From Sapria himalayana (taxonomy: Eukaryota > Streptophyta > Magnoliopsida > Malpighiales > Rafflesiaceae), in the NCBI GenBank assembly GCA_029783825.1, contig JAREIK010010410.1, positions 38,303-102,302 on the forward strand: DNA of 64,000 nucleotides. Reading direction: 5' to 3'. This document shows, piece after piece, positions 1-10,849 of the stretch. The position numbers and the translations under genes were made by a program. The notes under the pieces are model-generated. The model was not told the origin of the DNA. It saw only the letters and a program-made list of their open reading frames with translations, and did not search any database. Numbering within the stretch: the first letter of the stretch is position 1; each line of letters starts with the position of its first letter.

Positions 1-1155
1 ACTATATATCTATCTACCTATATATATATGTCTATTAGTATATCTCACTATCTATCAATTTGTCAATTTGTCTATTAGTCATTCTATATCTCTAACTTTA
101 TATCTATCTATCTCTTAATCTATCTATCTATCATTCTCTTTATTAGTCTATCTATCTATTTGTCTATCATTCAATCTATATATTTATCTAACTATCTATC
201 TGACTATTTGTTTATCTATTTATCTATATGTTTAACTATCTGTATATCTATTATATTTGTCAATTTATCTATCTTTCTATCTATTTATCTATCTATAAGT
301 GTATCTGTCTATCTTTCTATCTATATAATAATCTATCTATCTATCTATCTATTTATTAGTCTATCAATCTTTCTATTTGGCTCTCTATCTATCTATCTAT
401 CTATCTATCTATTTATTAATCTATCTATCTGCATATCTCTCTATCTCTTTATCTATCTTTTAGTGTATCAGTCTATCAGTCTATCAATCTATGTGTCTAT
501 CAATCTTTTTTTCTATCTGTCTTTTAGTCTATGTGTCTATGTGTTTATCTATCTATCTATCTATATGTCTATCTATTTATCTGTCTAATGTATATCAATA
601 TATATATATATATATCTATAAGTCTATCTATTTATCTTTCAATCAGTTTATTTTTCTATTTGTCTCTATGTCTATCTGTTTAACTATCTATCTGTCTATC
701 TTTCTATTTGTTTATATTTCTATGTGTCTATCTATCTGTCTATCATTCTATGTATCTATCTATCTATCTAACTGTCTAGGTGTCTTTTTGTCTATCAGTC
801 TATCTATTAATCATATATAAATATATCCATCTATCAATCTGTCTATATATCTATCTAATTATCTATCTATATGTCTTTCTATCTTTCTGTCTATATGTCT
901 ATCTATCTGATTATCATTTTATATATCTATCTATATATCTTTCTATCAATCTATGTGTCTATTTGTTTAAATGACTACCTGTCGATCAATCAACCAATCA
1001 ATCAGTATGTCTATCTATCTATTTGTCTCTGTCAATCTATCTATCAATCTATTTTTCTATCTCTCAATCTTTCAATCTATTAATCTATCAATCTGTGAAT
1101 CTATCTATATGTCTATCTATCTATCTATTTGTCTATCCATCGAATTGTCTAACAG

Positions 1156-1159
<4 letters not shown>

Positions 1160-1205
<46 letters not shown>
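1160..1205. repeat. (TA)n microsatellite in array
   Basis: About 23 uninterrupted TA dinucleotides embedded in the TATC array. Confidence 0.95.
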
Positions 1206-1208
<3 letters not shown>

Positions 1209-1761
1209 TGTCTATCTATCTATGTATCAAACTATCTAATCTATTATTCTATTAAATATTTGTCTGTCTATCTATCTATCTATCTTTCTATCTTTATTTC
1301 TATTTAACTATTTATTTGTCTATTTGTCTATGTGTCTATATGTGTATATGTCTATCTATTTATTTATCTACATATATGTCTTTGGATCTATGTGTCTATA
1401 TGTTTATGTGTCTATCTTTCTATCTGTCTATCTATCTATTTATCTTTCTATATATCTATTTGTGTATCTATCTATCTATCTTTCTATATTTCTTTATATC
1501 TACCTATCTATTTATTTATATATCTATATATCTCTCTATCTATTTATCTATCTGCTAATCTATATATCTTCTTATATTTATATATATCTATCTGTATATC
1601 TATCTATCTGTATAACTATCTATCTATTTATCTATCTATCTATTTTTTATTTATGTATATGTCTATTTATTTATCTGCCTATATGCTTATCTATCTTTCT
1701 ATCTGTCAATCAATCTATCTATTTATTTATTTGTCTTTCTATCTACCTATCTACCTCTTTG

Positions 1762-1763
<2 letters not shown>

Positions 1764-1808
<45 letters not shown>
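1764..1808. repeat. (TA)n microsatellite in array
   Basis: About 22 TA dinucleotides followed by a short CT run (TCTCTCTC), then the TATC array resumes. Confidence 0.95.
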
Positions 1809-1812
<4 letters not shown>

Positions 1813-3131
1813 CTCTCTCTCTATTTATCTATCTATATATCTATCTATCTATTTATCTATCTATATATCTATCTGTTTAACTATCTATATATCTATCTAT
1901 CTGTGTATCTATCTATCTTTTTGCCTATCTATCTATATTTCTATTTATCTATATGTCTATCATTCTATTTGTTTATTTATCTATCTATCTGTCTCTCTAT
2001 TTATCTATTATCTATTTATCTATCTTTCTGTCTATTTATGTCTTTTAGTCTATCAGTCTATCAACCATTATGTTTATGTGTCTATTTGTTTTTTAGTCTA
2101 TCTTTCTATTAGTTGATGTGTCTATGTGTCTTTCTATCTATTTGTCTGTCTTTCTGCCCATCTTTCTAATTGTATATCTAGTGAGCTAAGATCCATATTT
2201 TACTGAACTTTAAATCATCTTTGGCATGACACTTAAAATTATGCTATTTAGGTTGGTAACTCTTACCAATTACATATAACTCAATTCTTAGATATTTATG
2301 TTATTTTGACATAATATATCTCGGCATGTTTTAATCCCATCTAATGCCATTAGGACAAAAACCATTTTAATAACGTAATAAAGTTAAACCATTTTTAATC
2401 ATATATGTAGTACCATTACTAATCTTGACTTACTAATGTCACCTTATTTACTTCTACTTTGTTAGAACCCACATTAAGGTGATAAAAGGTTTGACAAGTG
2501 TTTAAATATAGATGACATATTAAATTTAAACTTTATGTGAGGGATCTTAATAGATTTTAATTTCAATTAATAGATCTTATCATAAATCTTGTATCAACTA
2601 CTCATGTAACATTATACATAGCATCTCATACATGCATATAATAAACATGTCATACTAAGGCCTTAAACTAGATAGATCTCCACAATCCAATATGAAGATA
2701 AATAGTTATTAATCCTAGGTAGTAATAAGCAGCTCCATGAAGTTGATTTGACCATGAACTTGTGCATATACACCTAGCTCCTCCATCATCATGATTGGAT
2801 TGCATGACTTCAAATAGCTTGCATTGTCTCTCTTGTTTTATTACAACAATTAAAAAATTACAATAAAACAAAAATGGCATGCAAGCCATATTTAATAATT
2901 ACAACCCTTGACAAAAAAATAATAATCTACCAAACACTTTGGTTTAAAAGGCCATAATTTGCACATGTGAAGCAATTTAACATGCAAAATATATAATGTT
3001 ATAAGATAGCATAAATAATTTGCATTAAAAGAAATAAATTATAATAATAGTGTATTTAAAAACAATTAAATTTATAAGGTTATGTAGAGTTGTTATGGTG
3101 GTTTCGCTAGCTGGTTAGCTGACGGTGTCAA

Positions 3132-3157
3132 GAGGGGCCGCCCTCACGGGGTAGGGG
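3132..3157. other. GC-rich hairpin and G-rich tract inside the retroelement
   Basis: A small GC-rich island in very AT-rich surroundings. GAGGG-GCCG-CCCTC (3132-3145) can fold into a 5-bp stem, and GGGGTAGGGG follows at about 3148-3157. On the minus strand the latter is pyrimidine-rich, so it is not the polypurine tract expected for a minus-oriented element. Its function is not known. Confidence 0.5.
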
Positions 3158-3179
3158 CTAGCACCCTAGGAAAAAAAAT

Positions 3180-3415
3180 TAAATTTCCATTGATTTTAGT
3201 AATAAATTTTCATTGATCTCATCAATAAATTTTCATTAATCTCATCAATAAATATTCATTGATCTTATCAATAAATTTTTATTAATCTTATCAATAAATT
3301 TTCATTTATCTTATCAATAAATTTTTATTAATATCATTAAAAATTTCATTAATCTTATCAATAAATTGTTATTAATCTCATCAATAAATTTTTTATTAGT
3401 CCTATCAATAAATTT
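3180..3415. repeat. 23-bp minisatellite
   Basis: About nine to ten imperfect tandem copies of a 23-bp unit of the form AATAAATTTTCATTGATCTCATC. Successive AATAAATTTT starts at 3201 and 3224 give the period. Variation is mostly G/A and C/T. It lies in the internal part of the copia-like remnant. Confidence 0.85.
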
Positions 3416-3810
3416 AAAATAAATAAAAATCCATCAAAATCACATTAAAACGTCATATTCTATAATCTCATTACACATTGGGCATATTTTGGCACCCCCG
3501 TAAACTATCACTGATAAATCAAAATTAATATATGAATTTAGTCCATGTATTAATCTGATTAAGACAAAGCTAGAATCATATACCATACTATTAAACACTT
3601 TAATGGCAATATCCAAATCGAATTCTCAATCATACTAATGAATTCTTTTAGGTTTTAGATTCAATCAATAAATACCCCAACAAAACCTATTAACTATGTT
3701 GATCATACAACCCATAATATCACATATATTCAAATTTGCAAATCATGCTAGAATCATATACATCACATACATACAATAAAATGTGGCATTATTAGTTTTT
3801 ATGAAAACAT

Positions 3811-3827
3811 AAGTTCCTATGATACCA
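3811..3827 (-). other. Primer-binding site (initiator Met-tRNA type)
   Basis: On the minus strand the sequence starts TGGTATCATAGG, one base downstream of the LTR end at 3829. Plant copia elements commonly use TGGTATCAGAGC, complementary to the 3' end of initiator Met-tRNA. The first eight bases match and the rest have diverged. The position directly next to the LTR supports the call. Confidence 0.75.
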
Positions 3828-3828
3828 C

Positions 3829-5332
3829 TGTTAGGGTTTCGGGTAGAATATCCAATCTAATTGGAACATAAATGCACAGAATCCATAATTTTTATTTCTT
3901 AACCCACCAAAGATCACATGTGATTCTTATAAACACGAAGGAAGGGTAAACGAAACTTACCTTTTGTAGATCGATTCATCAAGCCTTCAAAGTGTGCGTC
4001 ATTGTTTATTCGGATCATCAAAGGTACTGCATTTCAAAAAAATGACCACCCTCTACAAGCATCCACACATGAACAAATAATGAACGATCTTGTTGAATGC
4101 TAGTTCAGCTTCATCTTCTCAAAATGAAAGGATTTATCTCTCTTTTATATAAGATGACGGCTTGCATAAAATGTCTCACATATATATATATATATACAAG
4201 TCTACTATGATAGTAGTCATAAATGAAATTAATTATAGATTTAAAACACTTTTAAATAATAACAACTTAAATTCAAATCCTTAAAAATCCCTTTTAAATG
4301 AATTTATTTATTAAAACTCAAGTTCAATGTAAAAAAATTATTTATTTATTTAAATCATGAATTTAAACTTTCTCTAAATTAAATTCAAATTTAAATTATA
4401 ACTAATTGTTATTTGTGATTTAAAATAATCTCATCATTTAAAATTACTACAGAGAGTGAAAAAACATAACTATTATTATTCGTTCTTAATGTTCGACCCT
4501 ATAGGTTCAATTAACATTAGCCATAGGCCTAAATCACATTTTGATCCTATAATTCATAAGTGGCCTCTAGCAAAACATTTTGAAGACTCAAGTTAAATGA
4601 AAAGCTCATGATCCGAGACAACCTTAATATAGCTAATGACATATTTTTTTTGTCTCATGATATCTTGATAGAATATAAGGCATGGACAACGTCAACCTTA
4701 TATCATTCTTTCTTTGATTACTTGAAAGCCAATTAGAATGGCTAAAGAAATGATATTGATCTCCATCAATTTAGTTGAGCACGGGCAAGCATTTCTCAGT
4801 CTTAATTATCGAGGGGAACGAGAGATATCTTTCTTATAATAAGAGGGATAAATTCCATCTTAATCATTCATATCTCACTACATTATTTTTATTATGTTCA
4901 AATATAACCTTTATAGTAATCTGATTAAAGACAATGTTTGATTATATTAAAATACAATATTCCTTATGTTGAGAACTATAGTGATCCGAGGTCAAAGGAT
5001 TTAAAAACATAACTATTAGAGATTAACTTATGACTTTGATCCATGTATTAATCTCAAGATGAGTATGTCTAATATTTGTTTTCAACAAATAGATATAAAT
5101 TTGATTTGTATCTCATGCACATATTCATCACAAGAATATCAATAAAACATTATGTAAATCTTATTTCATGTCTATTCCGATAACAATAACCAAATAGGGA
5201 CAATTAGAAGAATTAATAATATAATTCAACGATATTATATATAATAAATATAAAAATAATCACAATAATTAATCCTCACAAATAGCCAAAATACCATATC
5301 CATACTATAGGCCTAAATCACTATTACTAACA
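3829..5332 (-). repeat. Long terminal repeat, 1504 bp
   Basis: The ends are TGTTAG (3829) and CTAACA (5327-5332), a perfect 6-bp inverted pair. A minus-strand TATA box, CTTATATAAAAG, sits at 4142-4153, about 315 bp from the primer-site end, which suits a U3-R-U5 layout read on the minus strand. A (TA)n run follows at about 4180-4197. Only one LTR is visible. Confidence 0.75.
4142..4153 (-). promoter_or_regulatory. Putative LTR TATA box
   Basis: Minus-strand CTTATATAAAAG inside the LTR, followed in the direction of transcription by about 315 bp of leader-like sequence up to the primer-binding site. Assigned by sequence and position only. Confidence 0.5.
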
Positions 5333-6045
5333 TATATGTCAATATAACTATCTATCTATGTAATGATCTAACTATCAATTTTCTATCTATATATTTATCC
5401 AACTGTCTATCAATCAAACTATCTAATTTTATTTCTATCTATCTTTGTATCAATCAATTTATCAATCTGTCTACTTTTCTATCTATCTATGTGTTTATTT
5501 ATCTATTTATATATCTATATATCTATCTATGTTTTTATCTATGTTTCAATCAATCAATCAAACTATCTATCTATCTTTTTATCTATCTATTTGTCTATAT
5601 GACTATATATATATATATATATATCTATCTATCTAACTATTTAGCTATCTATCTATCGGTCTATCTTTCTAATAATAGATTTTTGTATCTATCTATTTGT
5701 CTATCTACTAATATGTATATTTATCTATATATCAAAATGTATTTCTCTCAATCTTTCAATCTATCTATTTGAATATTTATTTATCTTTAAATTAGACTAT
5801 ATATCTATATATTTATATCTCGATCTTCTATTTGTCTATTTTCTATTTTAATAGTAATCTATCTATATATCTATCTATATCTCTATCCATCTCTCTTTCT
5901 ATCTTTCTATCTACTATTAGCCTATCTATCTTTCTATCTATCTGTCTATCTATATATCTATCATTTTGTCTATCTATCTATCTATAAATCTATCAATTTC
6001 TGTATTAATATATCTGTCTATTTGCCTATTTGTTTAAATAAATAA

Positions 6046-6049
<4 letters not shown>

Positions 6050-6091
<42 letters not shown>
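6050..6091. repeat. (TA)n microsatellite
   Basis: About 21 TA units in the array, preceded by an AAAT run. Confidence 0.95.
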
Positions 6092-6093
<2 letters not shown>

Positions 6094-6251
6094 ATCTATC
6101 TATCTATATATATAGTTATTTGGTTATTTGTTTATATGTCATTATGTGTATCTTTCTATTTTTCTATATATCTATCGATCTATCTATCTATCTTGATCCT
6201 ATCTATCCATATATATATATATATATATCTCTATCTGTCTATCTGTCTATT

Positions 6252-6288
<37 letters not shown>
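6252..6288. repeat. (GT)n-(TA)n compound microsatellite
   Basis: About 11 GT units (6252-6274) run directly into TA units (6275-6288). Confidence 0.95.
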
Positions 6289-7739
6289 CTACCAATTTAG
6301 TACCTATCTATATGTCTATCTATCTATCTATATGTCAATATGTATATCTATGTATTTGTCTAACTATTTTACTATCTTTCTATCTATATTTTTATCTCTC
6401 TAATCTATCTATTTGTCTATATGTCTATCTATCTATTTGACTATATATCTATCTCTTTATCTCTCTATCTATCTAACTATTAAATTATCTATCTGTCGAT
6501 ATATCTATCTATCTTTCTTTCTATCTATCTATATATTTATCTATTTATCTATTTATATATCTGCCTATCTTTCTATCTATCAATTTGTCTATCTGTCAAT
6601 CTCTCTATCACTATAACTCTGTGTGTCTATGTTTTTATCTATCTATTTATCTTTCTATATGTATAATTGTTTATCTGTCTATTTGCTTTTATCTCTAACT
6701 ACCTATATTTGAATCAATCTATCTATCTAACTATCTATCTATATACTATCTATCTATCCATATATATGTATATTCATGTCTTTGTCTTCTATATATCATT
6801 CTATCTATCTATTTGTCTAAATGTCCATCTATAAATATATATCTATATATATATATACACACATCTATCTATCTATTTTTCTATCTATCTAACTAACTAT
6901 CTATATGACTATCTATCTACCTTTCTTTCTTTCTATATATTTATCTATCTATGTATCGATCTGTGTATCTATCTATCTAACTATCTATTTTTCTACTTAT
7001 TTATCTAACTATCTATCTATTTGTCTATCTATCAATTTGTCAATCTTTCAATCTATCTATCTATCTCCATATTTTATAATAGTCTATCAGTCTATAAATA
7101 TATGTGTTTATTCATCTCTCTGTTTATCTATCTATTTGTATGTCTATCTATCTAATTGTCTAAATATATATTTGTCTATTTGTTTATCTATATATTTTAT
7201 TATCTATCTATTTGTCTACCAATCTTTACCTCTATATGTCTATCTTTCTATTTTCCAATCTATATTTATATCTATCTATTTATATTTCAACCTATTAATT
7301 TGTCAATCAATCTATCTTTCTATTTGTCTATATCATAATGAGTCAAACAATATATATGTATATTAATCAATTAAAGTATGTATCTAACTATTTAACTATC
7401 TATCTATCTATTTTTCTATGTTTATCTATCTATCTATCTAACTATCTATCTATCTATATATCTATCTATATATCTATCTAATTATCTTTTTCTCTAGCTA
7501 GCTTCTATATATCTATCTATTTTTATATCTATTTTTCTATCCGTTTATTTATAAATCTATCAACCTAACTATCGATCTATCTGACAATCTTTCTATCTAT
7601 CATTAGTCTATCAGTCTATAAGTCTCTTTATAATTCCATCAATTTGTCTACATATCAATCCATCTGTCTATCTATCTATTTGCCTAACTATCTATTTGGG
7701 TCAAACTATTTATCTGTCTATCTATCTTTCTATATATAG

Positions 7740-8755
7740 ATCTATCTATCTATCTATGTATCTTTCAATTTATTATTCTATTTATCTAAATATATTTTTC
7801 TATATAATTCACTAAATATCTAACTAATTATCTATCGATCTGTATAACTATTTAAAAGAAGATATATCTATTTATCAATATGTATATCTACATATCTATC
7901 TATTTCTATATATATATATATGTCTATCTATCTATCTACCCAACTGTATATTTGAATATCTCTCTATCTATCTATTTATCTATATATTTGTCTATTTATT
8001 TCTCTATCTATCTATGAAACTTTCAATCTTTCTATCTATTTTGAATCTATCTCTCTATCTGTCTATTAGTCTATTAGTCTATAAATCTTTGTATCATTCC
8101 ATCTATTTATATGTCTATCTATCTATATGTCTATTAATCAATTTGCCTAACTATCTTTCTGTGTTGATCTATCTATCTATCTTTCTATCAATAGGTCTAT
8201 ATTTCTATCTATCTATCTATAAATCTAAATTTCTTTCTTTCAATTTGTGAATATATTAATCTTTCTTTCTTTCTTTCAATCTTTCTATCAATCTAATTAA
8301 CTATCTATCTATTTATCTATCTATATATTTATCTAATTATTTATCTATCTATTTATCTATCTATTTATTTATCTATCTACCTTTCTATCAATTTGTTTAT
8401 CTTTCTATCTATCTATTTGTTTATATATCGATTTATCTATCTATCTATGTATCTTTATATCTATATATCTATCTGTTTATCTATCTATCTTTTTTTCTAT
8501 CTATCTATCTATCTAGATGTCAATCAATATATATGTATATTTATTTATCACTTTATCTATCAAATTGTCTAACTATCTAATTGTCTTTCACTCAATCAAT
8601 CTATCTTTCTATTTACCAAACTATCTAACTACATTTTAGTCTATCGGTCTATTTGTCTATCTGTTATTTATGTATCTATCTATATTTTTATCTATCTATT
8701 TTTCTATCTTTTTACATGTTTATGTATCTATCTGACTATCTATCTAAATGCCAAT
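7740..8755. repeat. Higher-order array unit, copy 1
   Basis: This roughly 1.0-kb stretch of array matches a second copy that starts at about 8878 and continues beyond the CACTA insertion at 22726-23445. Shared landmarks include GTATAACTATTTAAAAGA (7842 and 8981, offset 1139), ATAAATCTTTGTATCATTCC (8081 and 22736) and the AGATGTCAATCAATATATAT stretch (8514 and 23198). Confidence 0.85.
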
Positions 8756-8863
8756 CTATCTAACTAACTAACTAACTATCTATCTATCTATATGTCTATC
8801 TATCTATCTATTTATCTATCTATCTAATAATCTATCTATCTATATTATTGTCTATCTATATAT

Positions 8864-8877
<14 letters not shown>

Positions 8878-8895
<18 letters not shown>

Positions 8896-9204
8896 ATATC
8901 TTTCAATCTATTATTCTATCTATCTAAATATCTTTTTTCTATATAATTCACTAACTATCTAACTAACTAACTATCTATCTGTATAACTATTTAAAAGAGT
9001 ATATATCTATTTGTCAATATGTATATCTACATATCTATCTATTTTTCTATCTATATATATGTCTATCTTTTTATCTACCTAACTTTATATATGAATATCT
9101 ATCTATCTATCTATATATTTGTATATTTATTTCTCTATCAATCTATGATACTTTCAATCTTTCAATCTATTTTGTATCTATCTCTCTATCTGTTTATTAG
9201 TCTA
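8878..9204. repeat. Higher-order array unit, copy 2 (left part)
   Basis: The left third of the second copy of the unit at 7740-8755. The CACTA element inserted within this copy, and the remainder resumes at 22726. Confidence 0.85.
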
Positions 9205-9217
9205 CACTACAACAAAA
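9205..9217. repeat. Left terminal inverted repeat of CACTA element 1
   Basis: CACTACAACAAAA, an exact inverse of the last 13 bases of the element. Confidence 0.95.
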
Positions 9218-10848
9218 AACATAATCAAAGACTCTTATAAAGCATCATTATATATAATTCATGTTGCTTATCGATAGCATCATCCGCTATCCTGACATAA
9301 AAAGTCTTTCCATATAATGACGTTTTTTGCAGTGTCGTTGAATCATACCTTGGTGCTAAAATAAAGTGTCATTGTTTATTATACTAATCTACCTTAACGC
9401 GCAAAAAACGTCATAATTTGTTGTATCAATCTTAAATAATTTGAATACTATGACCCTTAGTAAAAGTGTCAATGAAGATAATGATTTAATTAAATATAAA
9501 TTTAATAATTATTGTAAATATATTTTCCCCTGTTATTGTAATACTGCATGTACATAAGAACAACATTCTTTACAATCCATACCAAGAATAAAGTTATCAA
9601 TTACAATGGGGAACTCAGACTTCTTACAATTCAAAAAAATATATAACACAATTTCAACATTCCTTTCTTTAATTTAATTCAAAATTTCTGATATATGCAA
9701 CCCAATTGTGCCTTATCTCCAAAAAACTGGTTCATGCTAGCCTGACAAAGTTGAAAGTTAATTTCCAAATAAGGTAACCTACATACAAAAAGATGAACAA
9801 TAAATAATTACACTTGCAGAAAAAAATATATTATAGAGCATTGGAAAAAAACATGAATGATAACATATCATAAAAATAATTTATATAACAATTGACATAT
9901 ACGATTATACAAATTAATAACAACAAAAACAAAGTTAGTAGTAATGGATAAAATATAAAGCAGGAGATTTATCAATTATGGCATAAAAGTTGATCAAATT
10001 TTTTAAAATACAAAACAATAATAATTCATTTAAAACCTATATGTGTGTAGTGAGTTGAAAGATCTCACAAACAACTTGAAAAAACACTACAAAAACCAAT
10101 TAAATATAATAAAATGAAAAGTTAAATTACTTGTCATCTTCCCAACACATCAAAAAAACTCGATGAGATGCTATGTAATGTAATTTTAAGTTCTATTTGA
10201 TTACACAAATATAGTAATCCAATCAACTTAAAGTTTTAGATTCATTAATAAAATAAAGGCTGCATGAAAAAAAAAATTGTACCTTGAAATAATAATTGTG
10301 TTTTATAAGGGTGAAAAGGTAATTTACAATGTTGTGGTAAAGTATTGAAGCCAAAAGTCGAAATCATAATTTTTTCCATTGCCAATCTAAAAAAAAAAAT
10401 CTATGGTTGACAACATAAACAAAAGATAATATAATAACAATAAAATTTCAATTGCATATTCATGTTTTGAATATTTAATAGAAAGTAAGAAGTAATAAAC
10501 TTGATCTCATTATAAAAAATATTTTTATTATCATAATAGTTCATGGACCATTCCAAAGGTGAATAATCTTCTAACTTGACCAAATATAAGTTTACCTTTA
10601 AATGCCTATAAATCATGCATACAATATACTAACGCAATTCAACCTTTAGAAATTAGAGAAATATAATAAATGTGTAAGGAAAATACGAAAATGTCTTTAA
10701 ATTATTATGTCTAACAATTTACCTTCAGTCATAGTTTGGGTCAAAAGAGATATAAAGTATGAACCTTATCAAAAGTTAAAGTTGGAAATGCCAAAATTTG
10801 TTCATGCTTCAATACAAAAAGGTGTCCCCAATGCTTTTCAAACCGAGG
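9218..10848. other. Left subterminal region of CACTA element 1, non-coding
   Basis: AT-rich sequence with subterminal motifs such as GTGTCATT at 9366-9373 and AAACGTCAT near 9408, also found near the right end. Subterminal repeats of this sort bind the TNPA-type protein in characterised CACTA elements; that role is inferred here. No coding sequence could be supported. Confidence 0.6.
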
Positions 10849-10849
10849 A

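Larger units (their letters stand above)
1..2180. repeat. Degenerate TATC/GATA tetranucleotide array, segment 1
   Basis: The whole stretch is built from TATC units (GATA on the minus strand), with frequent TGTC (GACA), TTTC, TATT and AATC variants and short insertions. It contains pure TA runs at 1160-1205 and 1764-1808. It runs off the left edge of the window and ends at about 2180, where unrelated AT-rich sequence begins. Open frames here translate to Tyr-Leu-Ser-Ile repeats and are not counted as genes. No promoter, RNA gene or protein domain was seen. Confidence 0.95.
2181..5332 (-). mobile_element. Copia-like LTR retrotransposon remnant (LTR plus non-coding internal part)
   Basis: This is a 3.15-kb block of non-array sequence set into the TATC array. 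Its right part (3829-5332) begins TGTTAG and ends CTAACA, the inverted TG...CA ends of an LTR. Immediately to the left, after one base, lies a minus-strand sequence starting TGGTATCA, the usual plant copia primer-binding site for initiator Met-tRNA. The element is therefore in minus orientation with its 5' LTR on the right. The 1.65 kb of internal sequence (2181-3828) has no recognisable gag, protease, integrase or reverse transcriptase. No second LTR is apparent on the left, and I found no convincing 5-bp target duplication, so it is either truncated or a large non-coding derivative. The left boundary is set only by where the array stops. Confidence 0.7.
5333..9204. repeat. Degenerate TATC/GATA array, segment 2
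   Basis: This continues segment 1 after the copia insertion: TATC units with TGTC and TTTC variants, a TA run at 6050-6091 and a GT run at 6252-6274. It ends exactly at the CACTA insertion, with CTA at 9202-9204 forming the left target duplication. No genes are seen. Confidence 0.95.

Noticed and set aside
160..2112. Many long plus-strand open frames in array segment 1
   Set aside because: They are translations of the TATC repeat (Tyr-Leu-Ser-Ile), overlapping in all frames, with no domain and no codon bias beyond the repeat. The same applies to array open frames at 5445-9240, 23373-33869 and 50370-63840.
2668..2889. 73-codon minus-strand open frame in the copia interior
   Set aside because: No similarity to gag, integrase, reverse transcriptase or RNase H motifs. 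Probably chance.
10086..10098. CACTACAAAAACC as another CACTA left end
   Set aside because: Only a short match. There is no partner end with a suitable target duplication and no subterminal repeats of its own.
10401..10616. 71-codon minus-strand open frame near the left end of element 1
   Set aside because: AT-driven Tyr/Asn/Ile/Lys composition, no family resemblance, and located beyond the end of the Ulp1-type gene.
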